DNA of 64,000 nucleotides, from positions 284,737 through 348,736 of the forward strand of contig NZ_JXQQ01000028.1 of NCBI RefSeq assembly GCF_000834655.1. The letters are read 5' to 3'. The translations under genes were made by a program, and so were the position numbers. Origin of the DNA: Variovorax paradoxus (GTDB lineage Bacteria > Pseudomonadota > Gammaproteobacteria > Burkholderiales > Burkholderiaceae_C). The stretch's first letter is position 1, and every line of letters starts with the position of its first letter. Below, piece after piece: positions 33,979 through 43,008 of this stretch. Under the pieces are notes generated by a model that worked only from the letters and a program-made list of their open reading frames with translations, was not told where the DNA came from and made no database searches.

Positions 33979-34635
33979 CTACGCGGACCGCTCGGCAACC
34001 AGGTAACGCGCCTGCCACTGTTCGGCGAGCCGGTGCGCCCGATGCAGCGGCACGCGCGCTGCTTCGAAATCGACCACGCAGGCGAAGTCCGCCGCCTCGG
34101 GCCGTGCGGGGCTCTCGCTGCTGCGGCCATCGGTCAGCAGCCACAGCCAGCGCTGGCGTGCCACGCTGTGCGCGAGCAGCTGGTCGGCACGCTGCACGCC
34201 GAGCGCCAACGGCGTGCCGCCGCCCGCTGCAATGGGGGCGACCCAATCGTCGTTCCACGCACTGGCACGGCGCGGCGGCAGGCGCAACTCGACCACATCG
34301 CCGGCAAAGCACAGCAGCGCCACGTGGTCGCGCCGCTGGTAGGCCTCTTCCATCAAGGACAGCAGCAGCCCCTTGGCGCGCGCGAGGTTGCCGTCGTTTC
34401 GCATCGAGGCCGAGCAGTCGAGCAGGAAGCAATGCAGCGCACCGCTGCGAGCCTGCAGCGGACGGCGGCGCAGGTGCTCCGCACGCAGCGTGCCGGCGCC
34501 GCGGGCCGCCAGCGTGCGCGGCCAGTCGAACGCGGCACCCGGCGATGCGGCGCCGTGCCAAGCGTCCCGCTGCTTGCCTTGCCTCCAGTCGCCCTGGCGC
34601 GCGCCAGCGGGTGCGGCGTCCCGGAGGCTCAGGCT
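33979..34635 (-). CDS. chlD: ChlD-like VWA half, read by -1 frameshift from the chelatase gene
   Basis: The last 218 residues of the chelatase medium subunit lie in the -1 frame relative to the AAA+ gene. They contain FLLDCSASMRNDGN, the Asp-x-Ser-x-Ser metal site of a von Willebrand A domain, and WLWLLTDGRSSE. The frame has no ATG, GTG or TTG from 34635 down to the Met at 34404, which lies inside the metal site, so it cannot start on its own. It reads on directly from the AAA+ gene through the slippery run. The joined product would be about 577 residues, close to a normal ChlD. With CobN it would form the cobalt chelatase. Confidence 0.8.
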   Translation of the reverse strand, partial: SLSLRDAAPAGARQGDWRQGKQRDAWHGAASPGAAFDWPRTLAARGAGTLRAEHLRRRPLQARSGALHCFLLDCSASMRNDGNLARAKGLLLSLMEEAYQRRDHVALLCFAGDVVELRLPPRRASAWNDDWVAPIAAGGGTPLALGVQRADQLLAHSVARQRWLWLLTDGRSSESPARPEAADFACVVDFEAARVPLHRAHRLAEQWQARYLVAERSA

Positions 34636-35711
34636 TTTTTTGGGGTGGCCTGCCGGGCGGACTGCGAAGGGATCAGCGGTCGCAGCGGTTTCACGCGCTC
34701 GATGCCGACGGGCTCGGGCGGCATGGCGCCCCAGTCCTGATCGCCCGCGTTGCTCTGGCCTGCGCCGTTTGCCTCGGCCGGGCGCGGCGCACTCCGCGCC
34801 ATCCGTGGCGGTAGCGATGCCGGTGCGGCACCTTCGAGCTCCGGTTTACGCCGATGCAGCAGCACGGCTTCGGCCACGCGCTGCACGTGGTCGGGCGTGA
34901 TGTCCGCCGCGCCCTCCCAAGCCGCGAGCGCGCGCGCCGAGCGCAGCATCACGAGGTCGGCACGCAATCCATCGACTTGCGATGCGATGCACAGCGCACT
35001 CACCGCTTCGTGCACTTCATCGCCATACGGCAACGCCGACGAATCCGCCACGACAGCGCGGGCCGAGACCAACGCGGCCGCCAGCTCGGCCTCTGCCCCT
35101 GCGTGCTTCGCGCGAAAACCCTGCGGATCGGCATCGAAGGCCAGCCGTGCGCGCACGATGGCCTGCCGCTCGGCCGCGTCCTCGATGTTGCGCAGCTGCA
35201 CGCACAGGCCGAAGCGGTCGAGCAGCTGCGGGCGCAGCGTGCCCTCCTCCGGATTCATCGTGCCGACCAGCACGAAGCGCGCCGCATGCCGGTGCGAGAT
35301 GCCGTCGCGCTCGACCACGTTGACGCCGCTGGCGGCCGCGTCGAGCAGCGAATCGATCAGCGCATCGGGCAGCAGGTTGATTTCGTCTACATACAGCACG
35401 CCCCCGTTCGCGCGTGCGAGCAGGCCGGGCGCGAACTTGAGCTCGTGCCCCGCAAGGGCCTGCCCGAGATCGAGCGTGCCCACGAGGCTTTCGAGGCTCG
35501 CGCCCAGCGGCAGCGTGACGAAGGGCGCACCCGGGAGCAGTTCGGCCAGCGCACGCGCCGCCGTGGTCTTGGCCGTGCCGCGCGGGCCTTCGATCAACAC
35601 ACCGCCCAGGCCCGGGTCGACTGCGGCCAGCAGCAGCGCCTGGCGCAGCTTCGGCTGGCCCGCGATCGCGGCAAAAGGGAAAGGCACCGGCATGGGTGCG
35701 GCTGTGGTCAT
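34629..35711 (-). CDS. AAA+ chelatase subunit (ChlI-like, zero-frame product of chlD)
   Basis: This 360-residue AAA+ ATPase has Walker A IEGPRGTAKTTAARALAE, Walker B LYVDEINLLPD and FVLVGTMNPEEGTLRPQLLDRFG, the Mg-chelatase I-subunit pattern. Its C-terminus is a Pro/Ala/Gly-rich linker like the acidic or Pro-rich hinge of ChlD, not like a normal ChlI end. The zero-frame stop comes just after the slippery A-run. The ATG overlaps the CobN stop by 4 bases. It should drive cobalt insertion with CobN, as hybrid CobN-ChlI/D enzymes do in other B12 producers. Confidence 0.88.
   Translation of the reverse strand: MTTAAPMPVPFPFAAIAGQPKLRQALLLAAVDPGLGGVLIEGPRGTAKTTAARALAELLPGAPFVTLPLGASLESLVGTLDLGQALAGHELKFAPGLLARANGGVLYVDEINLLPDALIDSLLDAAASGVNVVERDGISHRHAARFVLVGTMNPEEGTLRPQLLDRFGLCVQLRNIEDAAERQAIVRARLAFDADPQGFRAKHAGAEAELAAALVSARAVVADSSALPYGDEVHEAVSALCIASQVDGLRADLVMLRSARALAAWEGAADITPDHVQRVAEAVLLHRRKPELEGAAPASLPPRMARSAPRPAEANGAGQSNAGDQDWGAMPPEPVGIERVKPLRPLIPSQSARQATPKKA
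34635..34641 (-). other. Programmed -1 frameshift site (A AAA AAA)
   Basis: On the minus strand the AAA+ gene reads CCA AAA AAA GCC TGA. The heptamer A AAA AAA fits the X XXY YYZ rule for -1 slippage. After a one-base slip, the next codons are AGC CTG AGC, which continue into the VWA frame. A CGGG-CCCG stem can form from about 11 bases downstream, and a 14-base self-complementary block lies at 34594-34607. No slip yields a 360-residue small subunit; a slip yields the larger protein. Confidence 0.8.
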
Positions 35712-38700
35712 GAGCGGGTTCCTTCCATCTGCTGCTCCTGGTCGAGCAGCAGGTTTTCCAGCTGGGCCTGGTAGTCGCCGGGCGACTGCCACAGGCCGCG
35801 CTGCATGGCTTCGAGCAGGCGGCTCAGCATGTCGTGCAGCGCACGCGGATTGTGTTCGTTGACGAAGTTGCGGGTGTCAGCATCGAGCACGTAGGCGTCG
35901 GCCACCATCGCGTACTGGTGGTCGCCCACCACGCGCGCGGTGGCATCGAATCCGAAGAGGTAGTCCACCGTCGCGGCCATCTCGAAGGCGCCCTTGTACC
36001 CGTGGCGCTTCACGCCGTCGATCCACTTGGGGTTGACCACGCGCGCGCGGATCACGCGGCTGATTTCTTCCTTCAGCGTGCGTACGCGCGGCGCCTGCGG
36101 GTTGCCGTGGTCGCCGTGGTACATCGCCGGCTGCCGGCCGCTCAGGTGGCGCACGGCGGCGGCCATGCCGCCCTGGAACTGGTAGTAGTCGTTGGAGTCG
36201 AGCAGGTCGTGCTCGCGGCTGTCCTGGTTCTGCATGACGACGTTCATCGTGCGCAGGCGCCGCACCAGCGCATCGGCCGCCGGCACGCCGTCGCTGCCCT
36301 GCCCGTAGGCGTGCGCGCTGCCGCCGACGTAGGCGCTGGAAAGGTCGCCGTCGGTCTGCCAGTCGCCATGGTCGAACAGCGGCTGCAGGCCCGAGCCGTA
36401 GCTGCCGGGTGCGGAGCCGAACACGCGCCAGCCGGCCTGGGTGCGGGCGGCGTCGGCGGTCACGCCTTCTGCCTCGAGCGCGGCCGCCTCGCGCAGGATG
36501 CGCGCGCGGATCGGGTTGCGCTCGGCGTCTTCGTCTTCCTGCGACGCGACGGCCTGCACCGCGGCGTCGAACATCTGCACGGCATTGGGAAACGCATCGC
36601 GAAAGAACCCCGAGATGCGCAGCGTCACGTCGATGCGCGGACGCCCGAGCCCGACCGTGGGCAGCACCTCGAAATCGACCACGCGCTGGCTGCCCGGCGC
36701 CCACTTGGGCCGCACGCCGATGAGGGCGAAGGCCTGTGCCAGATCGTCGCCGCCGGTGCGCATCGTGGCCGTGCCCCACACCGACAGGCCCAGCGCCACG
36801 GGGTAGTCGCCGTGCTCCTGCAGGTGGCGTTCCACCAGCTGCGCGGCGGACTTGAGGCCGAGCATCCACGCGGTGGGCGTGGGGATGGCGCGGGTGTCGA
36901 CTGCGTAGAAGTTGCGCCCCGTCGGCAGCACGTCGGGCCGCCCGCGCGAGGGCGAGCCGCTCGGGCCGGGCGGCACGAAGCGGCCCTGCAGCGCGCGCGA
37001 AAGCTGATGCAGCTCGTGCGGACCGCAGGCATCGAGCGCGGGTGCGAGGCTTCGTTCGATGCGGCCCATCACGGCGGCGGTCTGCGGCATGCCGGGCGGA
37101 CAGGCTTCGTCCTCCAGCAGGCGTTGTGCGAGCAGTTCCAGCCGCTCGCGCGTGTCTCCGTGGTGCCGCCACGCATCGGCGCTCACCGATTGCAGCAGCG
37201 CCGGCCGTGCGCCCTGCCACGGCCTGGCCGCGTCGATGTCGAGCGGTTCGAAGGCGTCGCCGGGCAGCAGGTCCTGCGCCAGCGCACCGAGCAGCCCGGC
37301 ATTCGCACCCACGCCGTCCGCAGCCGGATAGCGCGCGAGCGCGAGCAGCGTGTCGCGCCGCAGCCGCGCCTCCGGCGAGGCGCCGAACACGTGCAGCCCG
37401 TCGCGGATCTGCGTTTCCTTGAGCTCGCACAGGTAGGCATCGACGCGCGCGAGCACCGCGTCGTCTTCCGCCCCCGGCATGTCCAGTTCCTCGACCAGGT
37501 GCTGCGCGCGCACGGCCGTGAGAATCTGCGCGCGCAGCACCTTCGCGCGCCGCGCATCGACCAGCAGCGCGTCGTAGTACTCGTCCACCTGGCGCTCCAG
37601 GTCCTGCAGCGGGCCGTGGTTCTCGGCGCGCGTGAGCGGCGGCATGAGGTGATCGACGATCACCGCCTGCGTGCGGCGCTTGGCCTGCGCGCCCTCGCCC
37701 GGGTCGTTGACGATGAAGGGATAGACGTTCGGCAGCGGCCCGAGGATCGCATCGGGCCAGCAGGTCTGCGAGAGCGCGATGCTCTTGCCCGGCAGCCACT
37801 CGAGGTTGCCGTGCTTGCCCACATGCACGACCGCGTCGATGGCGAACGCATCGCGCAGCCAGAAATAGAACGCGAGGTAGCTGTGCGGCGGCACCAGTTC
37901 GGCGTCGTGGTAGCTCGCATAGTCGGCCGCGCCCAGCGTGCCGAGCGCGCGTGCGGGCTGGATGCCGACGAACACATGCCCCAATCGGAGGCCCGCGATC
38001 ATGAAGCGGCCCTGGCGCAGCATCGGGTCTTGCTCGGGCGTGCCCCAGCGCGCGTCGATGGCGGCAGCCATGCCTTCGGGCAGGGCCGCGAGCCGTGCGC
38101 GGTAGTCGGCGAGCGCGTAGCTCTGCCAGGCGGGGCGCGCGGACCATTGGACCGGATCGTTCGCGATGCCTTCCTGCAGCGTCTGCATGAGCGCATCGCC
38201 ATCGGCCGGAATCGCGTCGCCGAGCGCATAGCCCTCGGACTGCATCGTGCGCAGGATGGCAATGACCGAGGCCGGCGTGTCGAGCCCCACGCCGCTGCCG
38301 ATGCGGCCTTCGCTGCCGGGGTAGTTCGCGAGGATCAGCGCCACGCGCTTGTCGGCCACCGGCAGGCTGCGCAGGCGACACCAGCGCCGCGCGAGCTCGG
38401 CCACGAAGGCGATGCGGTCGGGCTCGGGCTGGTAGCTCACCACCTCGGTCTGCGTGAGTTCGCAGCGGTGCGACAGGCCCTTGAAGCTCACGGCGCGCGT
38501 GATGATGCGGCCGTCCATTTCGGGCAGCGCGATCTGCATCGCGATGTCGCGCGGGCGCAGGCCCTGGCTGTCGGCGAGCCAGTCTTCCCGGTTGCCGCCG
38601 CTAACGATCACCTGCAGCACCGGCGCATCGCCAGCCAGCGCGAGGGCCTCGCCGGCGTCGTCCTGCGCGCCCTGCCCCAGCGCGGCGAAGGCGGTGGTGT

Positions 38701-39520
38701 TGAGCACGAGCTGCACGTCATGTTCGCTGCACAGGCCGCGGAACGCCGACAGGCACAGCGGATCTTTCAGCGAATCGAGCGCGACCGGCAGCGGGTTCAG
38801 TCCCTCGGCATGCAGCGCGGCTGCGAGCGCATCGAAAGCCACCGTGTTGCCCGACAGCAGGTGCGAGCGATAGAACACCAGCGCCACCACCGGCGCATCC
38901 GCATGCCATCCGGCGCGCAGGTCGTCGATGCCGGCCACGGTGTGCGCGGCGTTCATGCCGCGCGGCACATGCAGCGCGACCTGCGGCAGGCTGCGCGGCG
39001 GCAACGGCGCCTCGCCATGGCCCAGGCCATGGAAGGCCACCGCGCGCAGGAACTGCATCGCGTTGCCCGCCCCGCCCGCGCGCGTGTATTGCCAGAGCCG
39101 GCGGCTCACCGCGCGCGGCACGGTGCTGCGCGCGAGCAGGTCTTCGTCTTCCTGCAGGTCGCCCGAGAACATCGCGAGCTGCTGGCCCTTGCGCCTGGCG
39201 AGCTTCTCCAGTTGCTGCAGCCCGTAGGCCCAGGCCGATTCGGCGCCCAGGTGATCGACCACCACCACGCGCGCATGCTGCAGCACCTCGTCCACATACA
39301 GGTCGAGCGAGGCTGGCTGGCGCAGGTACATGAGGTTGGCCAGCCGCAGCGACGGGTAGCCGGGGTCGGTGGCCGCCAGCGCGGTGCGCGCGGCGGCGAG
39401 CAGCGCGAGCGTGGTGTCGGCCGAACTGAGCACCACGATGTCGCCCGGCGTCTGGTCGAGCCGGGTGACGACGCTGTCGTCCTCGACGAAGCGTCCGGGC
39501 TGGGTGCTCAGCAGGTGCAT
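35708..39520 (-). CDS. cobN: Cobaltochelatase subunit CobN
   Basis: This 1270-residue protein is the large subunit that inserts cobalt into hydrogenobyrinic acid diamide in aerobic cobalamin synthesis. Its length and landmarks fit CobN: LLSTQPGRFVEDDS at the N-terminus, then VLILANYPGSEGRIGSGVGLDTPASV-type text near residue 400, DAVVHVGKHGNLEWLPGK near 570 and RNFYAVDTRAIPTPTAW near 870. It lies 12 bases after cobW and overlaps the AAA+ subunit gene. It works with that ATPase and the VWA protein. Confidence 0.95.
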   Translation of the reverse strand: MHLLSTQPGRFVEDDSVVTRLDQTPGDIVVLSSADTTLALLAAARTALAATDPGYPSLRLANLMYLRQPASLDLYVDEVLQHARVVVVDHLGAESAWAYGLQQLEKLARRKGQQLAMFSGDLQEDEDLLARSTVPRAVSRRLWQYTRAGGAGNAMQFLRAVAFHGLGHGEAPLPPRSLPQVALHVPRGMNAAHTVAGIDDLRAGWHADAPVVALVFYRSHLLSGNTVAFDALAAALHAEGLNPLPVALDSLKDPLCLSAFRGLCSEHDVQLVLNTTAFAALGQGAQDDAGEALALAGDAPVLQVIVSGGNREDWLADSQGLRPRDIAMQIALPEMDGRIITRAVSFKGLSHRCELTQTEVVSYQPEPDRIAFVAELARRWCRLRSLPVADKRVALILANYPGSEGRIGSGVGLDTPASVIAILRTMQSEGYALGDAIPADGDALMQTLQEGIANDPVQWSARPAWQSYALADYRARLAALPEGMAAAIDARWGTPEQDPMLRQGRFMIAGLRLGHVFVGIQPARALGTLGAADYASYHDAELVPPHSYLAFYFWLRDAFAIDAVVHVGKHGNLEWLPGKSIALSQTCWPDAILGPLPNVYPFIVNDPGEGAQAKRRTQAVIVDHLMPPLTRAENHGPLQDLERQVDEYYDALLVDARRAKVLRAQILTAVRAQHLVEELDMPGAEDDAVLARVDAYLCELKETQIRDGLHVFGASPEARLRRDTLLALARYPAADGVGANAGLLGALAQDLLPGDAFEPLDIDAARPWQGARPALLQSVSADAWRHHGDTRERLELLAQRLLEDEACPPGMPQTAAVMGRIERSLAPALDACGPHELHQLSRALQGRFVPPGPSGSPSRGRPDVLPTGRNFYAVDTRAIPTPTAWMLGLKSAAQLVERHLQEHGDYPVALGLSVWGTATMRTGGDDLAQAFALIGVRPKWAPGSQRVVDFEVLPTVGLGRPRIDVTLRISGFFRDAFPNAVQMFDAAVQAVASQEDEDAERNPIRARILREAAALEAEGVTADAARTQAGWRVFGSAPGSYGSGLQPLFDHGDWQTDGDLSSAYVGGSAHAYGQGSDGVPAADALVRRLRTMNVVMQNQDSREHDLLDSNDYYQFQGGMAAAVRHLSGRQPAMYHGDHGNPQAPRVRTLKEEISRVIRARVVNPKWIDGVKRHGYKGAFEMAATVDYLFGFDATARVVGDHQYAMVADAYVLDADTRNFVNEHNPRALHDMLSRLLEAMQRGLWQSPGDYQAQLENLLLDQEQQMEGTRS

Positions 39521-39532
39521 GCGGTCAGGCCA

Positions 39533-40597
<1,065 letters not shown>

Positions 40598-40708
40598 GGA
40601 ATGGATGCTTTCAAGCGCCAGGGCGCGAGGATGGATGGCGGCATGCCGCAGCGCGCCGCGGGGGCACTGCGGCGCGCGTTGCGATGGTTTCGGTTCGGAT
40701 GCCGCCGC

Positions 40709-41386
40709 TCAAGTGCCGACGTACAGGCGGCGCGCGACGAAGACCGTGCCCTGCAGGCGGCGCCAGCCCTTGGCGGCGGCCAGCACGCCCAGGTCGACCA
40801 GCGGCTCGACCAGCACGACGGTCATGTAGGCGGCGCCGAAGCTGGCGATCTGGCTCAGGTTTTCGAGGCCCGTGCCGCGCCCGTAGAGCGCCCAGAAGCC
40901 GACCCAGACCACGATGCCGCCCTGATAGGCGACCGACAGCTTGAAGGCCTGCTGGTAGCTCAGGTCCACGTAGGCCACGTTGTCGGGAATGATCCGCCGC
41001 GCCAGCGCGGCCGTCGCGAACAGGGGCACCAGCAAGGTGGTGACGTTCATGCCGAACTGAGGCAAGTCCTGCGGTTCGAAGAACAGGCTCTGGATGAGCA
41101 ACCCGCCCGCCAGGCCGATGGCCGCGGGCGCCAGCCCGAACACCAGCAGGAGCGTCGTGCCCAGGATCAGGTGCACCTCCGACACGCCCACGGGATGGTG
41201 CGGCAGCACTTCGAAGAAGCAGAACACCAGCGCCACGGCGATGGCCGAGCGCAGCGCCAGGGCCGCGGGGCCGTCCTTCACGAGGGTATCGAAGGCCACC
41301 TTGCCTGTGTAGGCCAGCGCGGCGGCTGCCGTTGCGTAGCTGAGGAATATCTTGGATCCGTCGACGAGACCTGGTTCGATGTGCAT
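40709..41386 (-). CDS. CbiM-family cobalt-uptake permease component (solo)
   Basis: This is a 225-residue membrane protein with about six hydrophobic helices. It begins MHIEPGLVDG; the N-terminal Met-His inserts as metal ligand in CbiM/NikM proteins. A very good AGGAGGTG site precedes the ATG. The usual partner genes cbiN, cbiQ and cbiO are absent, so this is a solitary CbiM. Family members without partners can still import cobalt. It lies downstream of the TonB receptor and before cobW. Confidence 0.82.
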   Translation of the reverse strand: MHIEPGLVDGSKIFLSYATAAAALAYTGKVAFDTLVKDGPAALALRSAIAVALVFCFFEVLPHHPVGVSEVHLILGTTLLLVFGLAPAAIGLAGGLLIQSLFFEPQDLPQFGMNVTTLLVPLFATAALARRIIPDNVAYVDLSYQQAFKLSVAYQGGIVVWVGFWALYGRGTGLENLSQIASFGAAYMTVVLVEPLVDLGVLAAAKGWRRLQGTVFVARRLYVGT

Positions 41387-41458
41387 CGAGCACCTCCTGT
41401 AGTGCACCGCAGTGCGAAAGTTGATTGTTGGTGGATGGGATGGATCACGCAAGCGCAG

Positions 41459-42997
41459 TCATGAACGCTGGAGCGCGCGCGGCGCTGCCGGCGCGGCCGA
41501 TGCCTTGGGTTTTCGCCGCAATCGCCGCCAGCCGATCACCACGCCGCTGGCCGAGGCGACCGTGCCGACGATCGACAGCAGCCACACGACGATGTCCCAA
41601 GCGGGTCGGTACTGGATGAGCCACGGAAAATCGAGGCTGTGCGCGGCGTTGAAGAGCCAGCGGCGCAGGCGCGAATTGCTGTCGTTGCTGCCGGCGACCT
41701 GCCCGCTGGACGGATCGATGTAGATCCAGCTGCGCGCGGCATCGTCGAATTCGAGGCGCCAGATCGGCACCGTGCGCTCGCGGTGGTGGCCGTACCAGTG
41801 GAAGTCCTCGCGCGTCTGCAGCGTGGCCTGCGTCACGCGGGCATTGGGGCGCAGGCGCGCGGCGGCGCGCACGATCTCGTCGCGGCTTATCGATGCGGGT
41901 GCGCCGGTGGCGGCATCGACAACGCGCACGCGGCCCCCTGCATCGCGCAGCTGCAGCAGCGGCTTGCCGTCGAACCACATCGGCAATGCCTCGCGCGGCG
42001 CGGCTGCGCCCTCGCCTGCCGGTGGCTGGGCCGGCGGCCAGGGGAATGGCGACGACCCGGCGCCGGTGTAGCTGGCCATCGCAGCGGCATCGCTACGGTT
42101 GCGCTCGAACCATTTGTTCGGGTTCATCGACAGCCAGCCGCTCACGATCCAGGTCAGCACGAAGAAGCCGCCGACGAGGCCGGCAATGTGGTGCCAGGCC
42201 ATCCAGCCGGTGTACGGCGTGACCGCGCCGTTGCGAAACCGCCGGCGCAGCCGGATCCGCAGGATGCCGATGACGATGCCCGTCACCGCCGAGACGATGC
42301 AGGCGGCCGAGAGCCACACCACCACGTCGTGCCACAGCGGCGGGTCGGCGCGCAGCGGCGTGAAGTAGATCCAGTGCGGTACCGAGCCCAGCCAGTTCCA
42401 GAAGCGCTCGGCGCGGTGGGTGTCGCGCGCCACCTCGCCGGTGCGCGAGGACACGTAGAGCTCGGTGCCCGCCGCGTCGCCGACTTGGATGCGGTGCAAC
42501 GGGCGCAGCGGGTCGAGGCCCTGCGGCACGGTCCACTGGTCGCGCTCCAGCATCTCGGCCCAGCGCGCGCCGGGCTGGCCCGAGAAGTCGCGGGCGATGG
42601 CTTCGGCCTGCGCCGCATCGACCGGCCCGAGCACGCGGCCGTCGCGCGCCGATACAGCGTGCCGGCCGCCGCGCAAATCGACGATGCGCCACACGGGCTG
42701 CGGATCGGAACCGCCCTGCGTCTCCAGCGCCATGCGCCGCGGAGGCTGCGCGCGCAGCGCCTCGGGCAAGGTGCCGAGCGCGGCCGAGGGCGCGACCAGC
42801 GCCTCGTCGAAGCGCACCGGGCGAAGGGCCGCCAGCCGCTCTTCGTCCGTGAGGTTGGGATACCCCACGTACATCATCACCACGCCAGAGGCGAACCACA
42901 TCACGAACAGCAGGCACCCGCCGATGCCCAGCCACCGGTGCGTCCAGTAGAGCCAGTGGCGGATGCGGGGCCAGGCGCGGCGCCATGCGGTGGTCAT
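41459..42997 (-). CDS. PepSY-domain inner-membrane protein (PepSY_TM)
   Basis: This 512-residue protein has four to five membrane helices and PepSY domains between them. The first helix block is WTHRWLGIGGCLLFVMWFASGVVMMYV, followed by YPNLTDEERLAAL. Later, MAWHHIAGLVGGFFVLTWIVSGWLS and a last helix AWDIVVWLLSIVGTVASASG complete the fold. PepSY_TM proteins often pair with TonB receptors and act in reductive release of metals in the periplasm. Several His residues sit at the helix ends. It stands between the receptor and CbiM genes in the B12-controlled run. Confidence 0.87.
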   Translation of the reverse strand: MTTAWRRAWPRIRHWLYWTHRWLGIGGCLLFVMWFASGVVMMYVGYPNLTDEERLAALRPVRFDEALVAPSAALGTLPEALRAQPPRRMALETQGGSDPQPVWRIVDLRGGRHAVSARDGRVLGPVDAAQAEAIARDFSGQPGARWAEMLERDQWTVPQGLDPLRPLHRIQVGDAAGTELYVSSRTGEVARDTHRAERFWNWLGSVPHWIYFTPLRADPPLWHDVVVWLSAACIVSAVTGIVIGILRIRLRRRFRNGAVTPYTGWMAWHHIAGLVGGFFVLTWIVSGWLSMNPNKWFERNRSDAAAMASYTGAGSSPFPWPPAQPPAGEGAAAPREALPMWFDGKPLLQLRDAGGRVRVVDAATGAPASISRDEIVRAAARLRPNARVTQATLQTREDFHWYGHHRERTVPIWRLEFDDAARSWIYIDPSSGQVAGSNDSNSRLRRWLFNAAHSLDFPWLIQYRPAWDIVVWLLSIVGTVASASGVVIGWRRLRRKPKASAAPAAPRALQRS

Positions 42998-43008
42998 GGT
43001 GATGCCGG

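Noticed and set aside
34404..34404. Met at 34404 as the start of an independent VWA protein
   Set aside because: That Met sits within the Asp-x-Ser-x-Ser-x metal site, so a start there would remove the essential Asp and Ser residues. The frame carries VWA sequence well upstream of it.
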